Assembly (NCBI GenBank): GCA_900767645.1
Contig: CAAFZY010000021.1
Coordinates: forward strand, 17,013-81,012
DNA length: 64,000 nucleotides
Reading direction: 5' to 3'
From: Alphaproteobacteria bacterium
GTDB taxonomy: Bacteria > Pseudomonadota > Alphaproteobacteria > RF32 > CAG-239
This document shows positions 34,377 through 44,046 of the stretch, piece by piece. Position 1 is the first letter of the stretch, and the number at the start of each line of letters is the position of its first letter. A model generated the notes under the pieces. The model was not told where the DNA came from. It was given only the letters and a program-made list of their open reading frames with translations, and ran no database searches. The position numbers and the translations under genes are program-made.

Positions 34377-35707
34377 GCTTTAAGCCCCTTTTCTTTTAAC
34401 TCATCAGCCACTTGATAAAGCTTTGACGAATATCTTGCTCCTTTTATAAGGACAATATCTTTATTTTGCAAGAGCTGATTTAATAAAAAATCAGCCAAAT
34501 TATCTTTATTTTCAAAATAATATTGCGTTATATGCGGCGGAAGCTCGGCTAACATATCTTTCATTTCAGGGCAAACGCCGACCACAATATCAATATTGCT
34601 TCTGGCAAGCTCCCGCCCGATTTCAATATGTTTTTGCTTAGAACAGGCTCCGAGTTCGGCCATTTTACCCAAAACCGCAATTTTACGACCGTCGGCTTTA
34701 AGCCCGTTTAATGACTTTATTGCAAGTTTCATAGCTTCGGGCTGCCCCGAATAACTGTCGTCAATTAAAGTATAAGTTCCTTTATTGGCGGAAAGGTTTA
34801 AGGTATAAGGTTTTCCTCTGCCCTCCAAAGGTTCAAAAGTCTTGATTTTTTCAGCCGCTTTAGCAACATTTAGCCCTAAAGCCTCAACAGTTTTAAGCAC
34901 ACACCACGCATTATACAGGCAGTGTTCGCCTGCAGATACATTATCAACCTTTACTTTAGGCTGATGATTTTGTCCGAACTTAACAATTTCGGCGTTATGC
35001 GCGGCGGCTTTTTGCTCCAGAATATCGGCATAGTTTGTGTCGGCGTTAATAATGGCAATTCCGCCCTTTGGCGGCAAGCCCTCAAAAATTTCCGCCTTAG
35101 CCTCGGCAATGCCTTGCAGATTTTTAAAAAACTCAATATGCATCGGGTACACGTTGGTGATAATGGCAATATCGGGCTTAACAAATGAAGTTAATCGCGA
35201 TATTTCGCCTTTGGAGCTCATGCCCATTTCAATAACGGCAAAATCAGCCGTTAAATCCATATTGCACAAACTTTCGGGCACCCCGATAAAATTGTTGTGA
35301 TTGCCAACGGTGGCATAAACTTTGCCGAACTCAGTCAAAGCAAATTTAAGCTCTTCTTTGGTGGTGGTTTTGCCGGCGCTGCCGGTTAAGCCGATAACTT
35401 TTCCTTTAAATAATGAGCGGTTATAAGCGCCTATTTTGCCATAAGCGATTAAGGTGTCCGTCACCACAATTTGCTTTTCAGGCAGAACATCCGGAAGTAA
35501 GCGATTTACAATCACAAGCGGGCACCCCGCGGCAATAACGTCAGGTACAAAATCATGACCGTCAAATTTTTCGCCGGAGATGGCAATAAACACATCATGC
35601 TGTCCGCATTTGCGGCTATCGGTTGAAACGCCGGTAATAACTGCCGGCGCAACCTTAGAATCAGAGCCGACAATTGCGGCTATTTGCTCAGATGAAAGCG
35701 CTTGCAT
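34373..35707 (-). CDS. murF: UDP-N-acetylmuramoyl-tripeptide--D-Ala-D-Ala ligase
   Basis: Last cytoplasmic step of the UDP-MurNAc-pentapeptide synthesis. 444 residues. Mur ligase domains in order: N-terminal domain with GVSTDSRK, central ATP-binding domain with [10 protein letters not shown] (about residue 110) and [10 protein letters not shown], and a C-terminal domain with [24 protein letters not shown] has Ser-Gly in place of the common NAN. It is separated from the other mur genes, lying between the hydrogenase gene (1 nt) and nrdR (4-bp overlap). Confidence 0.93.
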   Translation of the reverse strand: MQALSSEQIAAIVGSDSKVAPAVITGVSTDSRKCGQHDVFIAISGEKFDGHDFVPDVIAAGCPLVIVNRLLPDVLPEKQIVVTDTLIAYGKIGAYNRSLFKGKVIGLTGSAGKTTTKEELKFALTEFGKVYATVGNHNNFIGVPESLCNMDLTADFAVIEMGMSSKGEISRLTSFVKPDIAIITNVYPMHIEFFKNLQGIAEAKAEIFEGLPPKGGIAIINADTNYADILEQKAAAHNAEIVKFGQNHQPKVKVDNVSAGEHCLYNAWCVLKTVEALGLNVAKAAEKIKTFEPLEGRGKPYTLNLSANKGTYTLIDDSYSGQPEAMKLAIKSLNGLKADGRKIAVLGKMAELGACSKQKHIEIGRELARSNIDIVVGVCPEMKDMLAELPPHITQYYFENKDNLADFLLNQLLQNKDIVLIKGARYSSKLYQVADELKEKGLKA

Positions 35708-35708
35708 T

Positions 35709-37169
35709 TTATTTATCTTTCTGCAAATCTTTCAAATCAGGACTGGTTTTAACATAGTTATTGACCATAATTTCGGCTTTTTTAGGCATAACCACGCACC
35801 CCGGACCACCGACGCAACCGCCCTCGCAACACATAACTTCAATCAAGTTAAATTCGCCGGCGCTTTTTTTAGCGGCATACATTTTAAGCTTTTTGAAGGC
35901 GTCTTTGTTTAAGCCGTTAATCGGTTCGGGTTTGCAAACAGCGCTATCACCGACAATATGAGCAACCGCGCCGGCAACCCCGCCGCTGACCGGAAAGATA
36001 CGACCTTGCGCCGATGAAACTTTGGCAAAAGCAGAATTTTCACATGTTGCAACATTAATGCCCGCAGCGGCTAACATAGCGGCAATTTCATCAAACACCA
36101 AAACATAATCAACGTCTTTATCTCCCTCTGCTTCAATACGCTTAGCCAAGCACGGACCGACAAATACGCTGACACATTCCGGATTTTGTTTTTTAACCAA
36201 CTCGGCAATGTAATACATCGGGGGTTTGGTGCTTGAAACATACGGTGCAATTTCAGGAATGTGGGTTTGAGTCGCTTTATACCATGCCGGACAGCAGGAA
36301 GTTGTCATAAACGGGTGGCCTTCTTCCATACGCTCAATAAATTCTTTAGCCTCGTTTAAGGTGGTAACGTCAGCGCCTTCGGCAACCTCAACCACATCGG
36401 CAAAACCAAGCTGTTTTAAGGCTGTGATAATTTTGGCGGCGTCTGTGCCGAACTGACCGATAACCGCCGGAGCCAACATGGCAACCACCGGTTTTTGCGC
36501 GCGTTTAATTTGGTTTAACACGTCGGTTATTTGCGAATTGTACACAATGGCGCCGAACGGACAAGATTTGATGCACTTTCCGCATGAAATACATTTGTTG
36601 TAATCAATGTGTTCAAAGCCGTTTTCATCTTTGGTGATTGCTCCGACCGGACAAGCGTCTTCACACGGAACCGGAGCTTTATTAATGGCACCGTACGGGC
36701 ACACGTTGGCGCACATGCCGCATTTAATGCAATTTTCTTGATTGATAAAAGCTTTATCTTCAACTGTGATAGTCTTCTTAGGGCAATTAACCTCACACGG
36801 ACGTGCAATGCATCCGCGGCACATATCGGTAACCGTAAATTGAGTTTTCATACAAGCGGCACAGGCTGACGGCAAAACCGAAACAGTTGCTGTCGGCGCA
36901 GCATTGCGGGCTAAAGCTTCTTTGGCAAATTCTGCCAACGGGCGGGATAAATCTTCTTTTTCAGGGGTAAAACCTAAAACAGCCACAATGTGTTCTTTAA
37001 TAACCTGACGGTCTTTGGCAAGCGAACCGCGCAACGGGCGCGCATTATCGGGAACTAAAATTTGCGGCAGATTATCAATATCGGCAAAATTATTTTTAAC
37101 AAAGCTTTCTGCAACTTTTACCAAAAGTTCGGCATGCATGGTTGCAACATTATTTTTTGCTGTAAGCAT
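35709..37169 (-). CDS. [FeFe] hydrogenase with ferredoxin-type clusters
   Basis: Monomeric iron hydrogenase that links ferredoxin to H2. The frame opens at 37202, but the ATG at 37169 is chosen (486 residues). N-terminal cysteine-rich region: CAACMKTQFTVTDMCRGC and two CxxCxxC [4Fe-4S] motifs (CIKCGMCANVCP, CISCGKCIKSCP). H-cluster domain: L1 TSCCPAW, L2 VGPCLAKRIEAE, L3 EVMCCEGGCVGGPG. All four H-cluster cysteines are kept. L1 has Ala for the usual Gly, and L2 has Gly before Pro in place of Met, features of the less-studied group B rather than classical group A enzymes (inferred). HydF is encoded at 8500. It leads the murF-nrdR-nusB-def unit. Confidence 0.93.
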   Translation of the reverse strand: MLTAKNNVATMHAELLVKVAESFVKNNFADIDNLPQILVPDNARPLRGSLAKDRQVIKEHIVAVLGFTPEKEDLSRPLAEFAKEALARNAAPTATVSVLPSACAACMKTQFTVTDMCRGCIARPCEVNCPKKTITVEDKAFINQENCIKCGMCANVCPYGAINKAPVPCEDACPVGAITKDENGFEHIDYNKCISCGKCIKSCPFGAIVYNSQITDVLNQIKRAQKPVVAMLAPAVIGQFGTDAAKIITALKQLGFADVVEVAEGADVTTLNEAKEFIERMEEGHPFMTTSCCPAWYKATQTHIPEIAPYVSSTKPPMYYIAELVKKQNPECVSVFVGPCLAKRIEAEGDKDVDYVLVFDEIAAMLAAAGINVATCENSAFAKVSSAQGRIFPVSGGVAGAVAHIVGDSAVCKPEPINGLNKDAFKKLKMYAAKKSAGEFNLIEVMCCEGGCVGGPGCVVMPKKAEIMVNNYVKTSPDLKDLQKDK

Positions 37170-37255
37170 TAAAGTGGTTACCTTTCCGTTAGTAAGAATC
37201 AAAATTTTTTACACTATAACGGCTTATGTTAAAAATTGCAAGACCGATTTATGTT

Positions 37256-37293
37256 AAAAAAAAGAAAACGGCGCCCCAAAAAGGACACCGTTT
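37256..37293 (-). terminator. terminator of the 994-residue lipoprotein gene
   Basis: On the minus strand: AAACGGTGTCC / GGGCGCCGTTT stem (two G-U pairs) followed by a T-rich tract at 37263-37256. Confidence 0.75.
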
Positions 37294-37308
37294 GTTTTTT
37301 GTTTTACG

Positions 37309-37329
37309 CCGATAACATTCCGTTATCGG
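37309..37329. repeat. 8-bp perfect inverted repeat
   Basis: CCGATAAC-N5-GTTATCGG between the lipoprotein gene and its terminator. Possibly a second hairpin of the 3' untranslated region. No other copy noted. Confidence 0.4.
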
Positions 37330-37430
37330 GTGATCTTATTTTTTCTTCCATAACATTGGTTTTAAAAAATTTAACAAAAAATATCAAACCTCAACACTAA
37401 AACAAAAAGCATTGAGTAAAAAATACAGCA

Positions 37431-40415
37431 CTAGCGCAACCTCATGACAACCTTGCCGTTGTGGGAAATGGTCAAAGTTCCATTTGAAACAGAGAAGTTA
37501 TATCCTTCAACAACTGTTGACAGGTTACCATTTCTCCAATTCCAAATTGTCAAAGATGTATTTCTAACGTTACGTACGCAGGTATTATCCTTATAGTACG
37601 CAATGCGGTCAGATAAATCTTTGGCAATTGCCGGCGCCCACTTACCGATAGCATAACTGCCACGGTTTGCAGACGTTGTATAATAGCCGGAATTGTACTC
37701 TGAGCCAAAGTTTCCTTTGACAAAGTAGCCGCTGAGTATCTGCTCCTTGGTAGGGACAGTTTGCGACATCGGAGTTATAACCGCAACAGCGCCTTTTTCG
37801 GTGCGAAGGGTAAAGCACAATTGTGCATAATGTCCTCCTACCTGATCAGCAGGCACTGCTGAAACTCCCATACCGATGATTTTGCCCCACTCTTCAGGAA
37901 TGAACGGCTCAATCGGCTTTTCAATCGCAATCTTAGCAGCTGCGGAAGCAGAAGCCTGATAGTTATCGCCGGTGATTACATAGTTGGTGTTTACCTTGTT
38001 CTGATAATCATATACCAGATAGACAACACCGTTCTGTGTAGTCTCCGTTGCTTGCTGAGATACGCTTGAGCCTGCCTCGCTGATGTTCCAATTAGCAAAG
38101 TCGAACGTAACGGTATAATAGCCGTCAGCGTCAACATAAACTGCTTTCTGGAAGTCATACGAGTAGACGTTCTTGAATGGATTAACGCCGTTTGTTGCGG
38201 TAGATGAATACTGCATATAACGTGTTGTTACCGTCCAATTTCCGTCTGTGCTTTGGTTCTCGCGGATTGTGCTGCTGCCGTTGCCGTTGGTATTATAGCT
38301 GTTGTTTACAGTATAAATCCATTGCAGAGCCGGCTCACTGAAGTGACGGGAAAGGTTTTTAGTGATAGTACGTGACTTTTCACCTGAAACCGACCATGTC
38401 TCAACTTCCGTAAAGGAAAGTCTTTCAGTGTTGGCATCAATAATCTCGCGCTTGACATCTCTGTAGGTCTTGCCGATAAGCTTATCTTCCTGCGCTTTTA
38501 CTGTCAAAGCCCTTTCGTAAGGAACAGCCACACGGTAGGTGGTGATATCCTCATTGGCGGCTTTGGTTCTGGCCGTTTTAGGTTCATTCTTTGCAACCTC
38601 CACATCAAAGTAGAGAGTTACGGTGTTGACCTTCAACGTCTCAGAAGATGCTTCCTCGTTCGGGGTCACTTCTGCGGTTGCATAAGTGATTTTCCTGATT
38701 GAGGAGTATACGAAATTGGTATCGCCATACGCGAGCAATTCGTATACAGTGGCAGCTGAAACCTTCTCATCGGCATTAAACTTATAATTATAGTTCAATG
38801 ACCTTGTGGTCTTTGCGAATCTGCCGTTGGTGGTAACATTAATCTTGTCGCCGTCATGTGACGAATTGGCAAGTTTAACGTTATTTAAGGCAGCTTCGTT
38901 ATCCACATAGACACGATTAGGAACAGTAAAGGCAGCGCCTAAATCAAGCGGCTGCACAAAATGTTTGCGACTGACTACATCCTGGTTATTTTTGTAAATA
39001 ACTTCGTAGCCGGTAACATTTTGTTTTACCGTTTCAAGCAAAGCAGTTTTCGTTTGAAATTCTGCCTCGTAATTCGTATCTTCGAGTTTGGTCTCATACT
39101 CCTCCGGCGGGGTCGGGGTGTTGTGCTTGAAAATGCGAACATACGGAACACGAATGGTGTAATCCGCAATTTTAGCGCCGTTTTCACGTTCTACTGTTGC
39201 AACAAAGAACAGATTGACGTTATAAACTGTGCTGTCCGCATTCGACAATGCAGTGTTTTTGACTGATTTTCCGTTAGAGAAAATTATATTGCTGATAACA
39301 GCATGCTGCAAAGTGGTATCGCCATACGTGAGTGCCTCATAAGCCGCATTGATATAAACTTTCTCTCCTTCATTAAAGTTGAACTGATAGTTCTGCTCAA
39401 ATGAAGATTTAACAAACCTGCCATTAACCGCTTTGGTTTCGCTCAAATTGTCTTTTGACTGTGAAGTCATCGCAACCTGAGTTAAAGCACTTTCACTGGC
39501 GACATACACCTTTTTAGGAAGCACAGCCGCATCAGCGACAAGGTCCAGACTTTCAGCGAAAGATTTCTTGCCGAGAACCGTGGCATTGTTGTATGAAACA
39601 ACGTTGCCGGCAACCTTTTGCTTAACCGTAAACAGCCTGCACACGGTGGTGTCAAACTGATAGTTATAGCTAAGGTCTTCAATTCTTGTAAAGAAATTAT
39701 CAGGCAACTTACCGTTCTTGTATATCCTTTGGATTGGAACGCGGACAAGCATGTCGCGCCTTGATCCGTCCACGTTAAGCTCCGCTACAAAGAAGAGATT
39801 AACGTCAAACACGGTTGAATCCGCATTTGAAAGAAGATTGTTTTGAACGGCCGTGAACTTGTTATAGCTCACGGTATGAACTGTTGTCGCTGCTAGAGCT
39901 GAATCCTTCGCCGCAACTTTCAGTACCTGCCATGAAGCATCGGCACTCACGACTTCATTTGCGTTAAACGCAAAATCATAGCTCTGCTTAAAGGTGGCAA
40001 GCTTGAAAGGATTTTTAGCAACCTCAGATGAAGTTACATTTCCTTTATTTAAGCTCACCTGCCCTACCTCAGACAGAAGTTCTTTTTCAGCAACATACAC
40101 CTTTGCAGGCTTACTGCTGAAAACAACATTGAGATCAAGATCCTGATCAAATCTCTGACGAGAAACTTCAGAACCTTCTTTTGACACGATTTCTCCGCGC
40201 ACATTCTGCTCAACGGTGAACAGTTTATTTGCGGTCGTATCAAAACGAGCCACCAACGAGATATTGTCATATCCCGTCTGAGATTTTGTTCTCACCTCGG
40301 ACTCAAGCCCTAAATAGGTGGTCCTTTCCATCTCGTCACAGCCTATAAGGGCAAACGAGAAAACGGCGATTGCCATTAATTTGGCCCATACCGTAATTTT
40401 TGCTTTCTTTGCCAT
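37431..40415 (-). CDS. large lipoprotein with three ~200-residue repeats, Bacteroidetes-like
   Basis: 994-residue exported protein with lipobox ALIGC (Cys about residue 26), followed by acidic DEME, which in Bacteroidetes directs surface display. Three consecutive repeats (about residues 45-245, 245-440 and 445-660) share the pattern FTVxQxVxG..., LDL..., P.KVYV..E.AL..V, NG.F....F..NY.F..., ...NVNLFFVA... and RVP..RI.K. The C-terminal 330 residues are Tyr/Asn/Thr-rich and beta-like. The start has no Shine-Dalgarno site; the upstream is pure A/T, which is usual for Bacteroidetes and unlike its neighbours here. Codon choice also differs (more AAG, GAC, CTG). Likely acquired from a gut Bacteroidetes or its phage; function unknown. 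Confidence 0.75.
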   Translation of the reverse strand: MAKKAKITVWAKLMAIAVFSFALIGCDEMERTTYLGLESEVRTKSQTGYDNISLVARFDTTANKLFTVEQNVRGEIVSKEGSEVSRQRFDQDLDLNVVFSSKPAKVYVAEKELLSEVGQVSLNKGNVTSSEVAKNPFKLATFKQSYDFAFNANEVVSADASWQVLKVAAKDSALAATTVHTVSYNKFTAVQNNLLSNADSTVFDVNLFFVAELNVDGSRRDMLVRVPIQRIYKNGKLPDNFFTRIEDLSYNYQFDTTVCRLFTVKQKVAGNVVSYNNATVLGKKSFAESLDLVADAAVLPKKVYVASESALTQVAMTSQSKDNLSETKAVNGRFVKSSFEQNYQFNFNEGEKVYINAAYEALTYGDTTLQHAVISNIIFSNGKSVKNTALSNADSTVYNVNLFFVATVERENGAKIADYTIRVPYVRIFKHNTPTPPEEYETKLEDTNYEAEFQTKTALLETVKQNVTGYEVIYKNNQDVVSRKHFVQPLDLGAAFTVPNRVYVDNEAALNNVKLANSSHDGDKINVTTNGRFAKTTRSLNYNYKFNADEKVSAATVYELLAYGDTNFVYSSIRKITYATAEVTPNEEASSETLKVNTVTLYFDVEVAKNEPKTARTKAANEDITTYRVAVPYERALTVKAQEDKLIGKTYRDVKREIIDANTERLSFTEVETWSVSGEKSRTITKNLSRHFSEPALQWIYTVNNSYNTNGNGSSTIRENQSTDGNWTVTTRYMQYSSTATNGVNPFKNVYSYDFQKAVYVDADGYYTVTFDFANWNISEAGSSVSQQATETTQNGVVYLVYDYQNKVNTNYVITGDNYQASASAAAKIAIEKPIEPFIPEEWGKIIGMGVSAVPADQVGGHYAQLCFTLRTEKGAVAVITPMSQTVPTKEQILSGYFVKGNFGSEYNSGYYTTSANRGSYAIGKWAPAIAKDLSDRIAYYKDNTCVRNVRNTSLTIWNWRNGNLSTVVEGYNFSVSNGTLTISHNGKVVMRLR

Positions 40416-40606
40416 AAATTTTATGTTAATTAGTTAATATTTATTGCTAACAAATTTTACGCATACCAAATGTTATGAAAAATCTTTTCAATTTTTCAAT
40501 AATTTAACATAAGAGTAGACATAATTTGTATTTTATAGAAGGGATTTTAGCATATAACTTACTAAAAAACAAGCACAAAATTAAATTTGCCAAAAAAATT
40601 AAACTG

Positions 40607-40645
40607 CAAAAATACCTGCCGCAACACAGCAAGCAGGCATTTTTG
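40607..40645 (-). terminator. terminator after the S66 peptidase gene
   Basis: Stem CAAAAATACCTGC / GCAGGCATTTTTG with one mismatch, 27 bp downstream of the stop on the minus strand. Ends the nuoL-like to S66 run. Confidence 0.7.
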
Positions 40646-40672
40646 TTTTAGCTATTGTAAAAGCTTTATAAA

Positions 40673-41647
40673 TTAAGCCTCAATGAAAATACGCCCGTTT
40701 TCAATAACGGCTTTACCGCCGAGCGGAATGGTTGCAATCGGGGTGGTATGCCCCATATCGGTATTGGCAATAACCGGCATATTTTTAAGTTCCGGCTTAG
40801 AATTAATGATAAATTCCAGAGTCTCGCGGCTCATGCCGGAAGCTTTTTGGAACCTACCGATAACCAGGCCTTTAACGTTTGCAAAGTCAGGCTGATTAAT
40901 CAGCGCTTGCAGGTTGCGCTCAAAATGAACCGGCTTTGATTCATCATCGTCTTCAATAAACAAAATGGTGTTTTTCACAAACTGCGGACGATATTCAGTG
41001 CCTAAATTAAGATTAAAGGTGCATAAATTGCCGCCGATTATCGTGCCCTCGGCGTTGCCGGAGTGAATATGCCACCAGCCGGCATTTTTGATAAATTCGC
41101 GCTGCTCCTGATTTAAAAACCACGAATCGTCGCTCCATTCTTCAGAAGCCTTTAATTCGCATTTTCCACGATTAAACAATACATTATGAGCGTTTGTTAA
41201 AGTATATTCGCAGCCTTTTAACATACCCAAAGAACTGTAATGCGGGCCGTAATATGTAACCATACCGGTTTTAGCATATATAGCGGCATGCAATGCGGTA
41301 ATATCCGAAAAGCCGATAAATACTTTCGGATTTTGTTTAATAACTTCAAAGTCTAAATGCTTCAAAAGCTGATTGGAGTTAAACCCGCCGATAACCGTAA
41401 ACACGCCATTAACCGATTTATCGGCAAATGCGGTCATTAAATCGGCGGCGCGTTTTTCAATACCGGCGGAGCCTAACATATCAAAATTTTCATCTGTGGT
41501 GTTAGGGGCAAAAACCACCTCAAGCCCCCACTTCGCCAAACGTTGTTCGGCAATTTTGCGGCAGTCGGCTCCTATCAGTTTTAAGCCGCGCGACGGCGCC
41601 ACAATCATAATTTTGTCGCCTTTATGTAATTTGGGTGCGTTTAACAT
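40673..41647 (-). CDS. S66 family LD-carboxypeptidase (LdcA/MccF-like)
   Basis: 324-residue serine peptidase of family S66, which includes murein L,D-carboxypeptidases and the microcin C immunity protein MccF. Catalytic Ser is in GFSDITALH (about residue 113). N-terminal GDKIMIVAPS and NGVFTVIGGFNSNQLLKHLD are family blocks. The C-terminal half with GGNLCTFNLNLGTEY, LFIEDDDE (catalytic Glu region) and DMGHTTP (catalytic His) completes the triad. The C-terminal domain is nearer to MccF-like proteins than to E. coli LdcA. The window also has yejEF, the microcin C importer; a link is only speculation. Confidence 0.9.
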   Translation of the reverse strand: MLNAPKLHKGDKIMIVAPSRGLKLIGADCRKIAEQRLAKWGLEVVFAPNTTDENFDMLGSAGIEKRAADLMTAFADKSVNGVFTVIGGFNSNQLLKHLDFEVIKQNPKVFIGFSDITALHAAIYAKTGMVTYYGPHYSSLGMLKGCEYTLTNAHNVLFNRGKCELKASEEWSDDSWFLNQEQREFIKNAGWWHIHSGNAEGTIIGGNLCTFNLNLGTEYRPQFVKNTILFIEDDDESKPVHFERNLQALINQPDFANVKGLVIGRFQKASGMSRETLEFIINSKPELKNMPVIANTDMGHTTPIATIPLGGKAVIENGRIFIEA

Positions 41648-41648
41648 T

Positions 41649-43310
41649 TTAATTCTCCTTAGTTTCTTGATAAATATGGAAAAAAGTAACCGGTTTAATA
41701 TCGGTTGCCTGTTGAACTTTTTTACGAATCCGTCCTTTGATAAAATCTTTAACCGCCGGAGTTAAACCGCCGCATTCATGGAGTTTTTCTTCAATTTGCG
41801 GGATAACCGCCTGTTTAATTTCAGCGGCAAGCGGTTCCCAATCTTTAGCCTCTAAAATATCAATTGAAGAAATTTGCAAATCAGCCACGCGGTTATCGGC
41901 AGTGATTACCGCGCTGATAAATAAACTGCAGTTATAGGCAATTTTTTTGCGGTTTTTAACAACGTAAGAAGTTAAAGACACGCAACGTCCGCGATCAACG
42001 CCCATAACCGCGGATTCAACTTCTTCGGTTTTGGTAATATTGCCGCCGTTTACTAAAAACATATCGCCGTTTTGCCCAGAGCAAACTTCGGGAACGCCGC
42101 AACTTAACGCAAAGCGTTTATGCTCGCGGATAAAGCGTTTGTCGCCATGCACCGGAAAAACAATTTGCGGGCGCAAAATTTGATACATTTTTTGAAGCTC
42201 TTCTTTTGACGGGTGTCCGGAAGTGTGCACGAGCTCAGTTTCTTCGGTGATAACCGTAACGCCCAAATCAATCATTTTTTCTTGCATATGCTCAATTTTT
42301 TCTTCGTTTCCGGGAATGATTTTGGAAGAAAAAATAATAGTGTCATTTTTGCCAAGTTTGACATATTTGCTCTCACCGTTGGCGATAACGCTTAATGCGC
42401 TACGGTAATTGGCTTGCGAACCGGTGCAGATGTATAAGGCTTTATCTTCGGTAATGCCTTGCACTTCTTCGGGCGTGTAAACTTTGGGTAAATCAGTGAA
42501 ATAGCCGCATTCTTTGGCGATTTTCATATTGGTAATTAAGCTTTTGCCCATTAAAACCGGAGTTCTGTCGGCCTTTTCCGCCGCTAAAACCAAACTTTCA
42601 AGCCGCATTAGGTTAGAGGCAAAGCAGGTGACAATTAAGCCGCCTTCAATTTGCGGAATACGCTCAAGCAAGCTTTGACGAATAACCGCCTCGCTCGGTT
42701 GAATTTTTTCAAGCATAACATTGGTAGAGTCGCACACAAACATATTTATGCCCTCATCGCCGGCGGATTTCAGTTCTGCCATGCCGGTCGGGAGCATATC
42801 AAGCCTGCCGTCATCAAAGCGCCAATCGGTGGCATGAAAAATATTGCCGTATTCGGTTTTAATCAGCAAACCGCAAGTTTCCGGCACGGAATGCACCAAC
42901 GGAATATATTTTACCGTAAACTCGTCAAGTTCTATTGTATCACCGGCGCGCACGGGGTTTAACGGCACGATTTTTTCCATTTTATATTCTTTTAAGCGCT
43001 CTTTTATCAGTCCCAACGCAAAAGGAGTGCCATACACCTGACATTGCAAAGACGGCCAAATATGAGCGATGGCGCCCATGTGGTCTTCATGTCCGTGAGT
43101 GATAAAAATGCCTTTTACATCAGTTTTAAATTCTTCAAGAAATTCCGGCGATGCATAGCACATATCCATTCCGGGATAATCATCATTTAAAAAACCGTAA
43201 CCGGCATCAACCACTATCCATTTGCCGTTGACGCCGTAAGCGTACATATTCATACCGATTTCATCGGCACCGCCCAGCGGCAAAAAATAGATTCCTTCTT
43301 TTTTATTCAT
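41649..43310 (-). CDS. rnj: ribonuclease J
   Basis: 5'-3' exo- and endoribonuclease of the beta-CASP metallo-lactamase family, acting in rRNA maturation and mRNA decay. The frame starts at 43361, but the ATG at 43310 (MNKKEGIYFLPLGG) overlaps the birA stop by 8 bp and is chosen (553 residues). Zinc motif HGHEDHMGAI (near residue 70), second ligand region HSVPETCG, beta-CASP domain with TCFASN and TSGHPSKEELQKM, and HGDKRF. birA-rnj adjacency is conserved in Alphaproteobacteria. Confidence 0.95.
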   Translation of the reverse strand: MNKKEGIYFLPLGGADEIGMNMYAYGVNGKWIVVDAGYGFLNDDYPGMDMCYASPEFLEEFKTDVKGIFITHGHEDHMGAIAHIWPSLQCQVYGTPFALGLIKERLKEYKMEKIVPLNPVRAGDTIELDEFTVKYIPLVHSVPETCGLLIKTEYGNIFHATDWRFDDGRLDMLPTGMAELKSAGDEGINMFVCDSTNVMLEKIQPSEAVIRQSLLERIPQIEGGLIVTCFASNLMRLESLVLAAEKADRTPVLMGKSLITNMKIAKECGYFTDLPKVYTPEEVQGITEDKALYICTGSQANYRSALSVIANGESKYVKLGKNDTIIFSSKIIPGNEEKIEHMQEKMIDLGVTVITEETELVHTSGHPSKEELQKMYQILRPQIVFPVHGDKRFIREHKRFALSCGVPEVCSGQNGDMFLVNGGNITKTEEVESAVMGVDRGRCVSLTSYVVKNRKKIAYNCSLFISAVITADNRVADLQISSIDILEAKDWEPLAAEIKQAVIPQIEEKLHECGGLTPAVKDFIKGRIRKKVQQATDIKPVTFFHIYQETKEN

Positions 43311-44046
43311 CTTTTTCCTCTTTTGGTGCGACAAACATATCTCCGGCAATAACGGTTTCAATCATTTGTCCGTTTTTTAACAACAGGCAACCGTTATCAT
43401 CAATACCGGCAAAAATGCCGCTTTTATTATTGTTTTCTTGTTGTATCACTATCGGTTTGTTAAGATTATAGGCATTGTTTACCCATATTTGTTTTAACAG
43501 GGTAAACCCTTCTTGACGATAAATGTACAACAGAGTGTTCCAATTCGCAATAAATTTTTTCAGCACGGCGATTCGGTCGGTTTTTGCGCCCAATGCGTTA
43601 AGCCCCGCCGTGGCATAACCCGATACGCCCAAATCAGGGTGCGAAACAACATTAATTCCCACTCCCATAATCCAAAAATCGTAAGGGCCTCGCTCAAACA
43701 AAATGCCTGAAATTTTACCACCACCGACCAAAACGTCATTCGGCCACTTCAATTTTATATCAACACTCGGACAAAAGTGTTTAACCGTTTGCATCACCGC
43801 AATGCCGCTGATGATTACGAGTCTGCTTAAATCTTGAGCTTTTGCCTGAAACGCCATTGACATAAACAAATTGCCGTTTTCGCTAATCCATGTATGACCG
43901 CGACGGCCTCTGCCCTTGGTTTGCTGTTTTGCTGTTACTACGCACGGAGCTTTAATTTTATTGCAAAGATTGTAAACTTCGCTATTGGTGCTTTCGCAAA
44001 TTTCTTCATCTTTCCATATTATACCTATATCGTTGATATTGTTCAT
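43303..44046 (-). CDS. birA: biotin--[acetyl-CoA-carboxylase] ligase
   Basis: Attaches biotin to carboxylase carrier protein. 247 residues, a single catalytic domain without the DNA-binding domain, so group I and not a repressor. Biotin-binding motif KGRGRRGHTW near residue 45; KLKWPNDVLVGGGKISGIL near residue 98; GVGINVVSHPD. The C-terminal SH3-like domain has GIDDNGCLLL. Overlaps nuoN-like (4 bp) and rnj (8 bp). Confidence 0.96.
   Translation of the reverse strand: MNNINDIGIIWKDEEICESTNSEVYNLCNKIKAPCVVTAKQQTKGRGRRGHTWISENGNLFMSMAFQAKAQDLSRLVIISGIAVMQTVKHFCPSVDIKLKWPNDVLVGGGKISGILFERGPYDFWIMGVGINVVSHPDLGVSGYATAGLNALGAKTDRIAVLKKFIANWNTLLYIYRQEGFTLLKQIWVNNAYNLNKPIVIQQENNNKSGIFAGIDDNGCLLLKNGQMIETVIAGDMFVAPKEEKDE

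Noticed and set aside
35761..35961. Plus-strand frames opposite the hydrogenase gene
   Set aside because: Antisense shadows of conserved H-cluster coding sequence.
40673..41647. S66 peptidase as microcin C immunity acting with yejEF
   Set aside because: The genes are 23 kb apart, with no microcin genes; S66 proteins are commonly murein recycling enzymes.
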